Positions 19,478-29,133 of a stretch of 64,000 bases of DNA are shown piece after piece; position 1 is the stretch's first letter; the number at the start of each line of letters is the position of its first letter. The stretch covers positions 1 to 64,000 of the forward strand of contig NZ_JADTQG010000006.1 of NCBI RefSeq assembly GCF_016008875.1. The letters run 5' to 3'. The notes beneath the pieces were generated by a model that saw nothing but the letters and a program-made list of their open reading frames with translations, did not search any database and was not told the DNA's origin. The position numbers and the translations under genes were made by a program. The stretch is from Ectopseudomonas mendocina. Its GTDB lineage: Bacteria; Pseudomonadota; Gammaproteobacteria; Pseudomonadales; Pseudomonadaceae.

Positions 19478-20081
19478 CTCTTGTTCTTCACGGCGGTGCC
19501 AAGCACCTGCAGGTAGGCGACCAGCGCGTCCATCTCGCTCTTGCCTCTGACCGCATCACTGGCGCCGGCGATGTCGTCGTCGCTATAGGGCACGCCGAGC
19601 ATGCGCAGTGCGCTCATCTTCTTGGCGGTGTCCTTGCCATCGAGAGTGTCCTCAACCAGCCACGGATACGCGGGCATGATCGACTCGGGCACGACGTTGC
19701 GCGGGTTATACAGGTGGGCGCGATGCCACTCGTCCGAGTAGCGGCCGCCAACACGGGCCAGGTCCGGGCCGGTACGCTTGGAGCCCCACAGGAACGGGTG
19801 GTCCCAGACGCTTTCGCCGGCGACGGAGTAGTGGCCGTAACGCTCGGTCTCGGCACGGAACGGACGAATCATCTGCGAGTGGCAGCCGACGCAGCCCTCG
19901 CGGATGTAGATGTCGCGACCTTCCAGTTGCAGTGCGTTGTAAGGCTTGAGGCCATCGACCGGCTCGTTGGTGACGTCCTGGAAGAACAGCGGGACGATCT
20001 GGGTCAGGCCACCGATGCTGACCGCGAGGATCATTACCAGGGCCATCAGGCCGATATTCTTCTCGAGAATCTCGTGTTTCA

Positions 20082-20082
<1 letters not shown>
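19474..20082 (-). CDS. ccoO2: cbb3 oxidase subunit II, mono-haem cytochrome c (second copy)
   Basis: A 202-residue paralogue of the gene at 15965, with the same [11 protein letters not shown] haem site. Differences are concentrated in the C-terminal third ([19 protein letters not shown] versus [19 protein letters not shown]). It overlaps ccoN2 by one base (TGATG). Confidence 0.97.
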
Positions 20083-21521
<1,439 letters not shown>

Positions 21522-21622
21522 GTCTGGGCTTCCATCCACGGTTATGGCAGAGCGGCCGATAACCGTGGTGGACGCAGGCATGAGCAAGCCACGGACACCA
21601 CGGATATCGACGCGAGGCAAGC

Positions 21623-22297
21623 ATGAGCAAAGGGCCATCTAGGTTTATTGACGCCGGTCAATGTGAGCAGGGGCTACCCTGGCTGTGGGACGAACCGCCG
21701 CAGGGGGCGTCGAGCACGCTGATCCTGGCTCATGGCGCCGGCGCGCCGATGGACAGCCCGTTCATGCAGCACATGGCGCAGGGCCTTGCAGCGTGCGGCG
21801 TGCGCGTGGTGCGCTTCGAGTTCGCCTACATGGCGCAGCGGCGGGCGGATGGGCGCAAGCGGCCGCCCAATGCGCAGGCGCAACTGCTGCAGCAATGGCG
21901 TGACATACATGCCCAGGTGCGCCAACGGGTCGCAGGGCCTGTGGCCATCGGCGGCAAGTCCATGGGCGGGCGCATGGCGAGTCTGCTGGCCGACGAACTG
22001 GGTACCTCGGCGCTGATCTGTCTGGGCTATCCCTTCTACGCGGCCGGCAAACCGGAAAAGCCGCGAGTCGCCCATCTGGCCGAGTTGCGCACGCCGACGC
22101 TGATCATCCAGGGGGAGCGCGATGCACTGGGCAATCGCGCGGCTGTCGCGGGTTATGACCTGTCGCCCGCCATCGCGCTGCACTGGCTGCAGGCGGGCGA
22201 CCACGATCTCAAGCCGCTCAAGGCGTCCGGTTTCAGCCACGAGCAGCATCTCGACACAGCGGTCCGGATCGTCGTGCAGTTTCTCGGCGCAGGCTGA
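21623..22297 (+). CDS. Alpha/beta hydrolase, KANL3/Tex30-like family
   Basis: A 224-residue cytoplasmic hydrolase. It has the oxyanion region [16 protein letters not shown], the nucleophile elbow [10 protein letters not shown], and DxxHD-type C-terminal elements ([15 protein letters not shown]) for the acid and histidine. The family resembles dienelactone hydrolases; the substrate is unknown. It is divergent from ccoN2 and its 5' coding end contains the Anr box, so its true start could be further downstream, though no better start is obvious. Confidence 0.82.
   Translation: MSKGPSRFIDAGQCEQGLPWLWDEPPQGASSTLILAHGAGAPMDSPFMQHMAQGLAACGVRVVRFEFAYMAQRRADGRKRPPNAQAQLLQQWRDIHAQVRQRVAGPVAIGGKSMGGRMASLLADELGTSALICLGYPFYAAGKPEKPRVAHLAELRTPTLIIQGERDALGNRAAVAGYDLSPAIALHWLQAGDHDLKPLKASGFSHEQHLDTAVRIVVQFLGAG
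21648..21661. promoter_or_regulatory. Anr box for the second cco operon
   Basis: TTGACGCCGGTCAA is a perfect palindrome of the Anr/FNR type. It lies inside the first codons of the divergent hydrolase gene (about residues 9-13). A site at -41.5 would put the ccoN2 transcript start near 21613 and leave a leader of about 90 bases. It could also affect the hydrolase. Confidence 0.87.
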
Positions 22298-22666
22298 AGG
22301 CGCGTATCGGCTGCTGTAGCCGGGTTAGGTTCGGGAGATCGATAGCGAACTATCCCCGGATTTCATCCGGGCTACGTGCTGCGTTGCCGCGCCTGACGTG
22401 CGAAAGCGGTTGAGTTTGACTGGCTGGTCACGCAATGTGACAGCCAGGTGCAGGGTCCATCAAGCGCGGCTTCCGCTTGCCGTTAAAGGCTTGCGGACAA
22501 ACTGTGCCACGCAGTGGGGCGAATCCTCATGACGGAAATATTGCACTGCACCAGACTGGTGCTGAATGTTTTCGGTTTATAGGTAACTTGTTGATAGGAA
22601 AGGATTATTAGTGCTGGCTCGGGCCTTGCAGAGAATGCCGCAAGTCCGGGTGACAAGGAGTACGGC
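22298..22666. other. Intergenic region with REP-like repeat; promoter of ATP-grasp operon
   Basis: 369 bp without a recognised gene. The first part holds the REP-like repeat at 22316-22375. The AT-rich segment 22540-22615 is a plausible promoter zone for the operon beginning at 22667, but I could not assign -35/-10 boxes with confidence. Confidence 0.5.
22316..22375. repeat. REP-like inverted repeat
   Basis: The outer arms GTAGC and GCTAC close a structure containing CCCCGGATTTCATCCGGG. It has the same core as the copies at 4215 and 9221. Located 18 bp after the hydrolase stop. Confidence 0.7.
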
Positions 22667-24076
22667 ATGGCCCGCACCTTTTATGACGAGATGTATGACG
22701 CGAGCGGCGCTGTCCGCCCGCACTACCGCGAATTCGCCCGATGGCTGGCTGAGACGCCGGACGATCTGCTGGCCCAGCGCCGACGAGAAGCCGACCTGCT
22801 GTTCCACCGCGCCGGTATCACCTTCACCCTCTATGGGGATGACCAGGGCACCGAGCGCCTGATCCCCTTCGACATCATCCCGCGCGCCATCCCCGCCAGC
22901 GAATGGCGCATCGTCGAGCGTGGCTGCATCCAGCGCGTGCAGGCACTCAATCTGTTCCTCGCCGACCTCTACCACGATCAACGCATCATCAAGGCGGGGA
23001 TCATTCCGGCCGAGCAGGTGCTGGCCAACGAGGGCTACCAGATGGCCATGCAGGGCCTCGACCTGCACCGTGACATCTACGCGCACATCGCCGGGGTCGA
23101 CCTGGTGCGTGACGGCGACGGCAGCTATTACGTGCTGGAAGACAACCTGCGCACGCCCAGCGGCGTCAGCTACATGCTCGAAGACCGTAAGATGATGATG
23201 CGCCTGTTCCCCGAGCTGTTCGCCGCGCAGCGCGTGGCGCCGGTGGACCACTACCCGAACCTGCTGCTCGATGCGCTGAAGAGCTCCAGCCCGCTGGACA
23301 ACCCCACGGTGGTGGTACTGACGCCGGGGCGCTTCAATAGCGCCTACTTCGAGCACGCCTTCCTCGCCCGCGAGATGGGCGTGGAGTTGGTGGAGGGTGC
23401 TGACCTTTTCGTGCGCGACGACAAGGTGTACATGCGCACAACCGCCGGCGCACGTCAGGTGGACGTGATCTACCGCCGCCTAGACGACGCCTTCCTCGAC
23501 CCGCTCGCTTTCAACCCCGAGTCCATGCTCGGCGTCGCCGGCCTGCTGTCGGCTTACCGCTCGCGCAATGTGGTGCTGGCCAACGCCATTGGCACCGGCG
23601 TGGCCGACGACAAGTCGGTCTACCCCTACGTCGGCGACATGATCCGCTTCTACCTCGACGAGGAGCCGATCCTGAAAAACGTGCCGACCTGGCAGTGCCG
23701 CAAGCCGGAAGAACTGTCCCACGTGCTGGCCAACCTGTCCGAACTGGTGGTCAAGGAAACCCAGGGTTCCGGCGGCTACGGCATGCTGGTTGGCCCAGCG
23801 GCGAGCAAGGCCGAGATCGAGAACTTTCGCGCGCGCCTGATCGCCAAACCGGAGGCCTATATCGCCCAGCCGACGCTGAGCCTGTCGACCTGCCCGACCT
23901 TCGTCGAGCGCGGCATCGCACCGCGCCATATCGACCTGCGCCCGTTCGTCCTGACCGGCCGCGAAACCCGCCTGGTGCCTGGCGGCCTGACCCGCGTGGC
24001 ACTGCGCGAAGGTTCGCTGGTGGTCAATTCGTCGCAAGGCGGCGGGACCAAGGACACCTGGGTGGTGGAGGACTGA
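22667..24076 (+). CDS. Circularly permuted ATP-grasp type 2 protein
   Basis: A 469-residue protein of the circularly permuted ATP-grasp family (COG2308, DUF404/DUF407). Recognisable stretches are YVLEDNLRTPSGVSYMLEDRK and VVKETQGSGGYGML, which supply nucleotide- and metal-binding residues, and the C-terminal SSQGGGTKDTWV. The family is predicted to ligate amines to carboxylates, perhaps in peptide synthesis or modification. It is the first gene of an operon with an alpha-E protein and a transglutaminase, 2 bp from the next gene. Confidence 0.92.
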   Translation: MARTFYDEMYDASGAVRPHYREFARWLAETPDDLLAQRRREADLLFHRAGITFTLYGDDQGTERLIPFDIIPRAIPASEWRIVERGCIQRVQALNLFLADLYHDQRIIKAGIIPAEQVLANEGYQMAMQGLDLHRDIYAHIAGVDLVRDGDGSYYVLEDNLRTPSGVSYMLEDRKMMMRLFPELFAAQRVAPVDHYPNLLLDALKSSSPLDNPTVVVLTPGRFNSAYFEHAFLAREMGVELVEGADLFVRDDKVYMRTTAGARQVDVIYRRLDDAFLDPLAFNPESMLGVAGLLSAYRSRNVVLANAIGTGVADDKSVYPYVGDMIRFYLDEEPILKNVPTWQCRKPEELSHVLANLSELVVKETQGSGGYGMLVGPAASKAEIENFRARLIAKPEAYIAQPTLSLSTCPTFVERGIAPRHIDLRPFVLTGRETRLVPGGLTRVALREGSLVVNSSQGGGTKDTWVVED

Positions 24077-24078
24077 TC

Positions 24079-25029
24079 ATGCTGAGTAGAACCGCCTCCG
24101 ATCTGTACTGGATGTCACGCTACCTGGAGCGCGCCGAGAACCTGGCGCGCATGCTCGACGTCAGTTATTCGCTGTCGCTGATGCCGCAGGACGGCCGTGG
24201 CGACGGTCTCGATGAACTGGCCATGCCGCTGCTGATCACCGGCACCCTGGATGACTACCTGGAGCGCCACGGCCCGCTGCACGCCGAGCGCATGCTGCAC
24301 TTCTTCGCACTCGATGCGAGCAACCCGGGCAGCATCTACTGCTGCCTGCAGGCCGCGCGCAGCAACGCCCACGCGGTGCGCGGGCGGATCACCGCCGACA
24401 TGTGGGAGAACATCAATGCCACCTGGCTGGAGATGCGCGGTATCGCCGAGCAGGGTTTGGGGCGCTACGGCATCAGCCGTTTCTGCGAGTGGGTCAAGGA
24501 GCGTTCGCACCTGTTCCGCGGTGCCACCTTCGGCACCATCATGCGCGGCGAGGCCTATCGCTTCATCCGCCTGGGTACCTTCATCGAGCGCGCCGACAAC
24601 ACCCTGCGCCTGCTCGATGCGCGCTACGAAATGCTCGGCGAGGAGATCGACGAGCTGGAAGAGCGCACTGCGCGCAGCTATTACCAATGGAGTGCGCTGT
24701 TGCGGGCGTTGTCCTCGTTCGAGGCGTTCGCCGAGATCTACCGGGGCTCGCCGCGTACACGCAAGGTCGCCGAATTGCTGCTGCTGCGCCCGGACGTCCC
24801 ACGTTCGCTGCGCGCCTGCATGGAGGAGCTCAACCTGATGCTCGCCGGTCTGCCCGGGGAGAACGGCCGCCCGGCACAGCGCCTGGCCGCCGAGCTGGAT
24901 GCCCGCCTGCGCTACACCAGCATCGGTGAGGTGCTCGACGAAGGCCTGCACGCCTGGCTCACCGACTTCATCCTGCTGGTGCGCCAGCTGGGCAACACCA
25001 TCCATACGTCCTACCTGGAGGTCGCATGA
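24079..25029 (+). CDS. Alpha-E domain protein
   Basis: A 316-residue all-helical protein of the alpha-E family (COG2307). Typical stretches are MLSRTASDLYWMSRYLERAENLARMLDV, WENINATWLEMR and FIERADNTLRLLDARY. The function is unknown; it is almost always coded between an ATP-grasp and a transglutaminase gene, as here. It overlaps the next gene by 4 bases (ATGA). Confidence 0.92.
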   Translation: MLSRTASDLYWMSRYLERAENLARMLDVSYSLSLMPQDGRGDGLDELAMPLLITGTLDDYLERHGPLHAERMLHFFALDASNPGSIYCCLQAARSNAHAVRGRITADMWENINATWLEMRGIAEQGLGRYGISRFCEWVKERSHLFRGATFGTIMRGEAYRFIRLGTFIERADNTLRLLDARYEMLGEEIDELEERTARSYYQWSALLRALSSFEAFAEIYRGSPRTRKVAELLLLRPDVPRSLRACMEELNLMLAGLPGENGRPAQRLAAELDARLRYTSIGEVLDEGLHAWLTDFILLVRQLGNTIHTSYLEVA

Positions 25030-25823
25030 GACTTTCGATCAGCCACGACACCACCTACCGTTACGATGATCAGGTGCGTGCGAGCATCCAGTACCTGCGT
25101 CTGACCCCGCACGACAGCGAGCGCCAGCAGGTGCTCAGCTGGCAGCTCGACCTGCCGCGCCCGGTGCATGCCCAGCTCGATCCCTACGGCAACATCCTGC
25201 ACGTGCTGACCCTGGACGAGCCGCACGAATCCATCGTCATCGGCGCCCGCGGTCAGGTGGACATCGACGAAAGCTGCGAGGCGGAGCACGAGCGCCAGTC
25301 GGCGTTGCCATTTCTGCGTTTCACCCGCCTGACCCAGGCCGACGACGCCATCCGCGAGTTCGCCGCGCAGCAGAGCAGGGCGCGTACCGATCGCACCGGC
25401 CTGACCGACCTGATGCATGCACTTAACGCCCATATCGCCTATCAGCCCGGAATTACCGAAGTGGACACCAGCGCCGCCGAGGCTTTCGCCGGTCGCCGGG
25501 GCGTCTGCCAGGATCACACCCACGCCTTCCTCGCTTGCGCGCGCAGCCTTGGCGTACCGGCGCGCTATGTGTCGGGCTACCTGTACACCGATGACGCCGA
25601 GCATCTGGCCAGCCACGCCTGGGCCGAGGCCTGGCTGGGCGGCGCCTGGTACAGCTTCGACGTGACCAACTGCCTGGCGCGCCCGGAGCGTCACCTCAAG
25701 CTGGCGGTTGGCCTGGATTACCTCGATGCCTGCCCGGTACGCGGCATGCGCCGCGGTGGCGGCTGCGAGCAGATGCACGCGCAGGTGCAGGTGGCGCCGC
25801 TATTGCAGGTGCGGCAGCAGTAG
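25026..25823 (+). CDS. Transglutaminase-like cysteine peptidase
   Basis: A 265-residue protein with an N-terminal beta-rich domain (RLSISHDTTYRYDDQVRAS) and a transglutaminase core. The catalytic triad is visible as Cys161 (GRRGVCQDHTHAF), His197 (ASHAWAEAW) and Asp212 (YSFDVTN). No signal peptide. With its two upstream partners it forms a conserved cassette thought to make or break peptide or isopeptide bonds. The proteasome-like Anbu gene often found with this cassette is not next to it. Confidence 0.92.
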   Translation: MRLSISHDTTYRYDDQVRASIQYLRLTPHDSERQQVLSWQLDLPRPVHAQLDPYGNILHVLTLDEPHESIVIGARGQVDIDESCEAEHERQSALPFLRFTRLTQADDAIREFAAQQSRARTDRTGLTDLMHALNAHIAYQPGITEVDTSAAEAFAGRRGVCQDHTHAFLACARSLGVPARYVSGYLYTDDAEHLASHAWAEAWLGGAWYSFDVTNCLARPERHLKLAVGLDYLDACPVRGMRRGGGCEQMHAQVQVAPLLQVRQQ

Positions 25824-25932
25824 GTCGCCCTGCGGGCGAGCGGGACTGAACGAAGCCCCTCGGTTGCGAGTCTTTCCCTAATATCGGCGCGCGCCAGTGG
25901 TCGAGGCGCGCCAGACGAGGAGGACTCGAACG

Positions 25933-26322
25933 ATGATTGCCTACACCATGGTGGGCACGCGGGATCTGCCGCAAGCCCTGCGTTTCTATGACTCGCTTTG
26001 CGCGGAAATGGGCCTGCAGGTCTGCTGGAAGGACGAGGCCTCGGTCGGCTACGGCCGGGTCGAGGATCTGGCTTTTCCACGTTTCTACGTCGGCTATCCC
26101 TACGACGGCAACCAGGCCAGCGTCGGCAATGGCGTGATGACCGCGTTCCAGTTCGCCGAGCCGGAGCAGGTCGACCGCCTGCATCGTCTCGCGCTGAGCA
26201 ATGGCGGACGCGACGAGGGCGCGCCGGGCTATCGTCCGCGCTATGGCGAGGGCTTCTATGCGGCCTACGTCAGGGACCCGGACGGCAACAAGCTGGCCTT
26301 CGTCGTCTATCCGCGCGGGTAG
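25933..26322 (+). CDS. Glyoxalase/VOC-superfamily protein
   Basis: A 129-residue protein with paired beta-alpha-beta units. The start MIAYTMVGTRDLPQALRFYDSL follows an AGGA site and is preferred over the in-frame ATG at 25897. The C-terminus GEGFYAAYVRDPDGNKLAFVVYPR is the classical VOC ending with a metal-ligand region. The reaction is unknown (isomerase, dioxygenase or resistance protein). It stands alone after the transglutaminase operon. Confidence 0.85.
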   Translation: MIAYTMVGTRDLPQALRFYDSLCAEMGLQVCWKDEASVGYGRVEDLAFPRFYVGYPYDGNQASVGNGVMTAFQFAEPEQVDRLHRLALSNGGRDEGAPGYRPRYGEGFYAAYVRDPDGNKLAFVVYPRG

Positions 26323-26394
26323 GGTGCGCCGCGCACCATCCTCTTCATGCTGCCGACGGTGCGCATGGCGTGAGCGGCTGCTACCCGCCGGTGC

Positions 26395-27207
26395 CTACTG
26401 ACTTTCGCTGCGCTGATCCCGAATATCGGCCATGTGCGCCAGGTAGGTGATCAGCTCGGTCAGCTCCTGTTCGCTCAGCACCTGCTGGGTGAACCCCGGC
26501 ATGCGCCCCTGCGGCCAGCGCCGCAGACTCTGTGGGTCACGGATGTACCGGCGCAAAAAGTCGCCTGTGAAGTACTCCGTCGGGTTGTGCGGCATATTCA
26601 AATCCGGGCCGAACTCGGAATCGCCGGCACCGTTGAGGCGATGACAGGCCATGCAGTTCTTCTGGTAGACAGCGAAGCCTGCGCGGATCTCTGCGTTGGC
26701 ATCCGTTGCCGGCAGCAGGGCAGGGAAGCGCTGCTCGACCGGCGCCAGCTGGCGAAGCCTGGCGACCTGAAAGGGCCATTGCTCTGGGCCGATCTGGCTG
26801 GCCGCCGGATCGGTCCAGACCAGATAGAAGGGTCCGGCGCTGGGCTTGCCCTTGGCCAGCGGCGGCCAGGGATGCTGCGGGTCTTCGATGGCCAACCAGG
26901 CCTTGGCGCCCTCGTTGGCCAGCAGAATCGCTGCCGGCAGCTCGGCGGCAAAGCCGTCCAGGGCTACGGCCTGCAGATGATCGCCCGGCGTCACGCCGCT
27001 CAGCAGTGCGCTGATCGGTACGGCGCGATATTGCATGGCGCGTTTGTAGCTGACGTCGTCGACTATCTCGATATCGCGAGCCTTTGGGTGCTTCAGCAGT
27101 TCGCTGCTGCTCCAGGTGTGCCGCCCTTCCTCAAGCTGCACTTCGAACTCGGCAGCCTGTAGCGCGCCGGCCAGGGTGATCAATGCCAGCAGCAGGGTTG
27201 TTTTCAT
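26395..27207 (-). CDS. Periplasmic c-type cytochrome with extra N-terminal domain
   Basis: A 270-residue secreted protein with a Sec signal peptide (KTTLLLALITLAGALQAAE). Residues about 20-165 look like a small beta domain related to oxidoreductase molybdopterin-binding-like folds (VDDVSYKRAMQYRAVPISALLSG), followed by one cytochrome c domain with CMACH (Cys185, Cys188, His189) and a probable axial Met in GRMPGFTQQ. The role is unknown, but it should carry or sense electrons in the periplasm. It overlaps the upstream rhodanese gene by 4 bases, implying a shared function. Confidence 0.85.
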   Translation of the reverse strand: MKTTLLLALITLAGALQAAEFEVQLEEGRHTWSSSELLKHPKARDIEIVDDVSYKRAMQYRAVPISALLSGVTPGDHLQAVALDGFAAELPAAILLANEGAKAWLAIEDPQHPWPPLAKGKPSAGPFYLVWTDPAASQIGPEQWPFQVARLRQLAPVEQRFPALLPATDANAEIRAGFAVYQKNCMACHRLNGAGDSEFGPDLNMPHNPTEYFTGDFLRRYIRDPQSLRRWPQGRMPGFTQQVLSEQELTELITYLAHMADIRDQRSESQ

Positions 27208-27563
27208 TCGCGGTTCTCCAGCAGTGGCCGTAGATCCTCATAGGCCCCGGCATTGATCACCTGGCTGTAGCCCATTTCTTCCAAGGTCTGCTGCGCGATT
27301 GCCGAGCGGCGCCCACTGCGGCAGTACAGCACCAGTGGACGATCCTTGTCCGGAGCGACGCTGGCGATCTGTGCGGCGATATCTTCGTGGCCGATACGGA
27401 TCGCGCCGGGCAATGCTCCGTCTGCAAACTCCTCGGCGCTGCGAACGTCGATCAGCAGGCTATCGCTGCGCTGCAGGATGGAAATGGCGGCGGGCTGATC
27501 GATTTCACCCGCTTGGGCATTGAACAGCGTGAGCAGGCCGGTGAGCAGAGGAATGATGCGCAT
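27204..27563 (-). CDS. Periplasmic single-domain rhodanese
   Basis: A 119-residue protein with a short signal peptide (IIPLLTGLLTLFNAQAGE). A complete rhodanese domain has the catalytic Cys81 in YCRSGRRS, a PspE-like loop. It probably transfers sulfane sulfur in the periplasm. The gene is coupled by a 4-base overlap to the cytochrome gene, suggesting a small sulfur-redox unit. Confidence 0.88.
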   Translation of the reverse strand: MRIIPLLTGLLTLFNAQAGEIDQPAAISILQRSDSLLIDVRSAEEFADGALPGAIRIGHEDIAAQIASVAPDKDRPLVLYCRSGRRSAIAQQTLEEMGYSQVINAGAYEDLRPLLENRE

Positions 27564-27656
27564 GGGGTGCTCCGGAGAGAGTCGATTGGCCCGGCAGCAT
27601 TGTCTGAGGCTGCGATGCAGTCTAGGATGCGGCGCTCGACGTGACGGGAGTAGCAG

Positions 27657-28544
27657 ATGTTAGCCGAGTTGTTCGCTGTTCTGGCCCCGGTTTTGATTGC
27701 AGCGGGTATCGGCTATGGCTGGGTGCGTAGCGGTCACGCCTATCCCACCGATTTCGTCGCGCGGCTGGTGTTGAATATCGGCACGCCCTGCCTGGTGCTG
27801 TCGACCCTCAGTCGCGCCGAGCTGGATCTCGGCGCCTTCTCGCAGATGGCCCTGGCCTGCGTACTGGTGATGCTGTCGATGGGCCTGGTGGGCCTGCTGC
27901 TCAGCCGCCTGTTCGCCATCGACTGGAAAGTGCTGGTGCCGGCCTATCTGTTTCCCAACTCCGGCAACATGGGCCTGCCCATGGCGCTGTTCGCTTTTGG
28001 CGAGGCCGGCCTGGCCTTGGCAGTGGCCTTCTTCCTGGTGTTGTCGGTGGGGCATTTCAGCATCGGCATGCTGTTGTCCGGGGCCGAGCGCTCGATCAAG
28101 GGGCTGCTGGTCAACCCGATCATGATCAGCCTGGCGCTGGTACTTCCCGTGCTGTTCCTCGATTTTCAGTTGCCCCGCTGGCTGGCCAACACCGTGGACC
28201 TGCTGGGCGGCATGACCATCCCGATGATGCTGCTCACTCTGGGGGTATCGCTGGCGAGCATCCGCGTGCAGCACCTGGGCAACGGCATGCTGCTGGGTCT
28301 GCTGCGCATCCTCTGTGGTGCGACACTGGGCTGGATCATTGGCTGGGCGGTCGGCCTGCAGCCGCTGGCGCATGCCGTGCTGGTGCTGCAATCGTCTATG
28401 CCGGTAGCGGTGTTCAACTACCTGTTCGCCGTACGCGCAGGCCGTTCGCCGGAGCAGGTCGCCAGCCTGGTGCTGTGCTCGACGCTGCTGGCATTCGTGC
28501 TGATTCCCTTGCTGCTGGCCTGGTGGATACCCGCGCTGCGCTGA
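27657..28544 (+). CDS. Auxin efflux carrier (AEC) family transporter
   Basis: A 295-residue inner-membrane protein with about ten hydrophobic segments arranged as two five-helix halves. VLNIGTPCLVLSTLSRAEL and YLFPNSGNMGLPMALFAFGEAG carry the conserved broken-helix motifs of AEC/BASS-type carriers. Bacterial members export malate, malonate or other organic acids; the substrate here is not predictable. It is divergent from the rhodanese-cytochrome pair. Confidence 0.9.
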   Translation: MLAELFAVLAPVLIAAGIGYGWVRSGHAYPTDFVARLVLNIGTPCLVLSTLSRAELDLGAFSQMALACVLVMLSMGLVGLLLSRLFAIDWKVLVPAYLFPNSGNMGLPMALFAFGEAGLALAVAFFLVLSVGHFSIGMLLSGAERSIKGLLVNPIMISLALVLPVLFLDFQLPRWLANTVDLLGGMTIPMMLLTLGVSLASIRVQHLGNGMLLGLLRILCGATLGWIIGWAVGLQPLAHAVLVLQSSMPVAVFNYLFAVRAGRSPEQVASLVLCSTLLAFVLIPLLLAWWIPALR

Positions 28545-28585
28545 ACGCGACACGGCGTCGGCACAGTAGCGGGCGCTTTAGACAT

Positions 28586-28681
28586 TCAACCGACCAGACG
28601 GGTCAGGTTGGGAAGAATCAGGATGACCGCCGTGGCGAAAAGGATGACTCCAGCCTGGCGGTATTTCGGCTGTTTGAACAT
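28586..28681 (-). CDS. Possible small single-helix membrane protein, 31 residues
   Basis: A 31-codon ORF beginning MFKQPKYRQAGVILF: a basic N-terminus, then one hydrophobic segment (GVILFATAVILILPNL) and the end TRLVG. An AAGG sequence lies upstream. The amphipathic start plus single helix is what real small membrane proteins look like. I do not recognise a family. It is on the opposite strand to the AEC gene and convergent with it. Confidence 0.45.
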   Translation of the reverse strand: MFKQPKYRQAGVILFATAVILILPNLTRLVG

Positions 28682-28746
28682 GGCCGTATGCCTTTTGTTG
28701 TTATGGGGCGTTGGGTGCCTGCGGTACTGCCTGGCAGGTCGTAGCG

Positions 28747-28848
28747 TCACGCCCGGGCGTGGTTCTGATTCGCCGCTCCGGCATGTCCCGGCAACGGCTC
28801 CCTGTGCCCGTTTGGTGGCGGGAACAGGATTAACTCTAGGGCTGACAT
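28747..28848 (-). CDS. Possible leader peptide or small ORF, 33 residues
   Basis: A 33-codon ORF (MSALELILFPPPNGHREPL...) with a good AAGGATCGGTG ribosome site. It has a Pro-Pro-Pro run, a known type of ribosome-slowing sequence. The stop lies in the perfect palindrome CACGCCCGGGCGTG (28747-28760). It ends 65 bp before the 31-residue ORF on the same strand, so a leader-peptide arrangement is possible. Speculative; composition alone does not prove it is translated. Confidence 0.3.
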   Translation of the reverse strand: MSALELILFPPPNGHREPLPGHAGAANQNHARA

Positions 28849-29133
28849 CACCGATCCTTTAGATGACTTGGTTGCTAATGGACCCTGGTTAGAACTTCGG
28901 GCTATGCCTGAGTCCTGCCCGTTGCGCAGCGAGGCTTGAGGCAGAGGGCCTGCTTGGCCTTCACCGCTTGCGCAAGGGCAAACGACCGTTCGTCTGAGCT
29001 CAGTGGTCAATGGCGCTGAGCGCTTCGGTCATTGAGCCCCGGCGCCTCGGCGCTATGGTAGGCAGGCTCAATATGAACATGCGTGGTTGGGGCAACCTGT
29101 TCCATCAGCGCCGTATTAGTCTCCGAGGACGCC
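28849..29133. other. Intergenic region before the thiolase operon
   Basis: About 285 bp with no gene I can support. It presumably holds the thiolase promoter on the plus strand and, if the small ORFs are real, their promoter on the minus strand. Confidence 0.45.

Noticed and set aside
25824..25845. Hairpin CGCCC-TGC-GGGCG after the transglutaminase gene as a terminator
   Set aside because: Short stem and no T-run follows; not enough to call a terminator.
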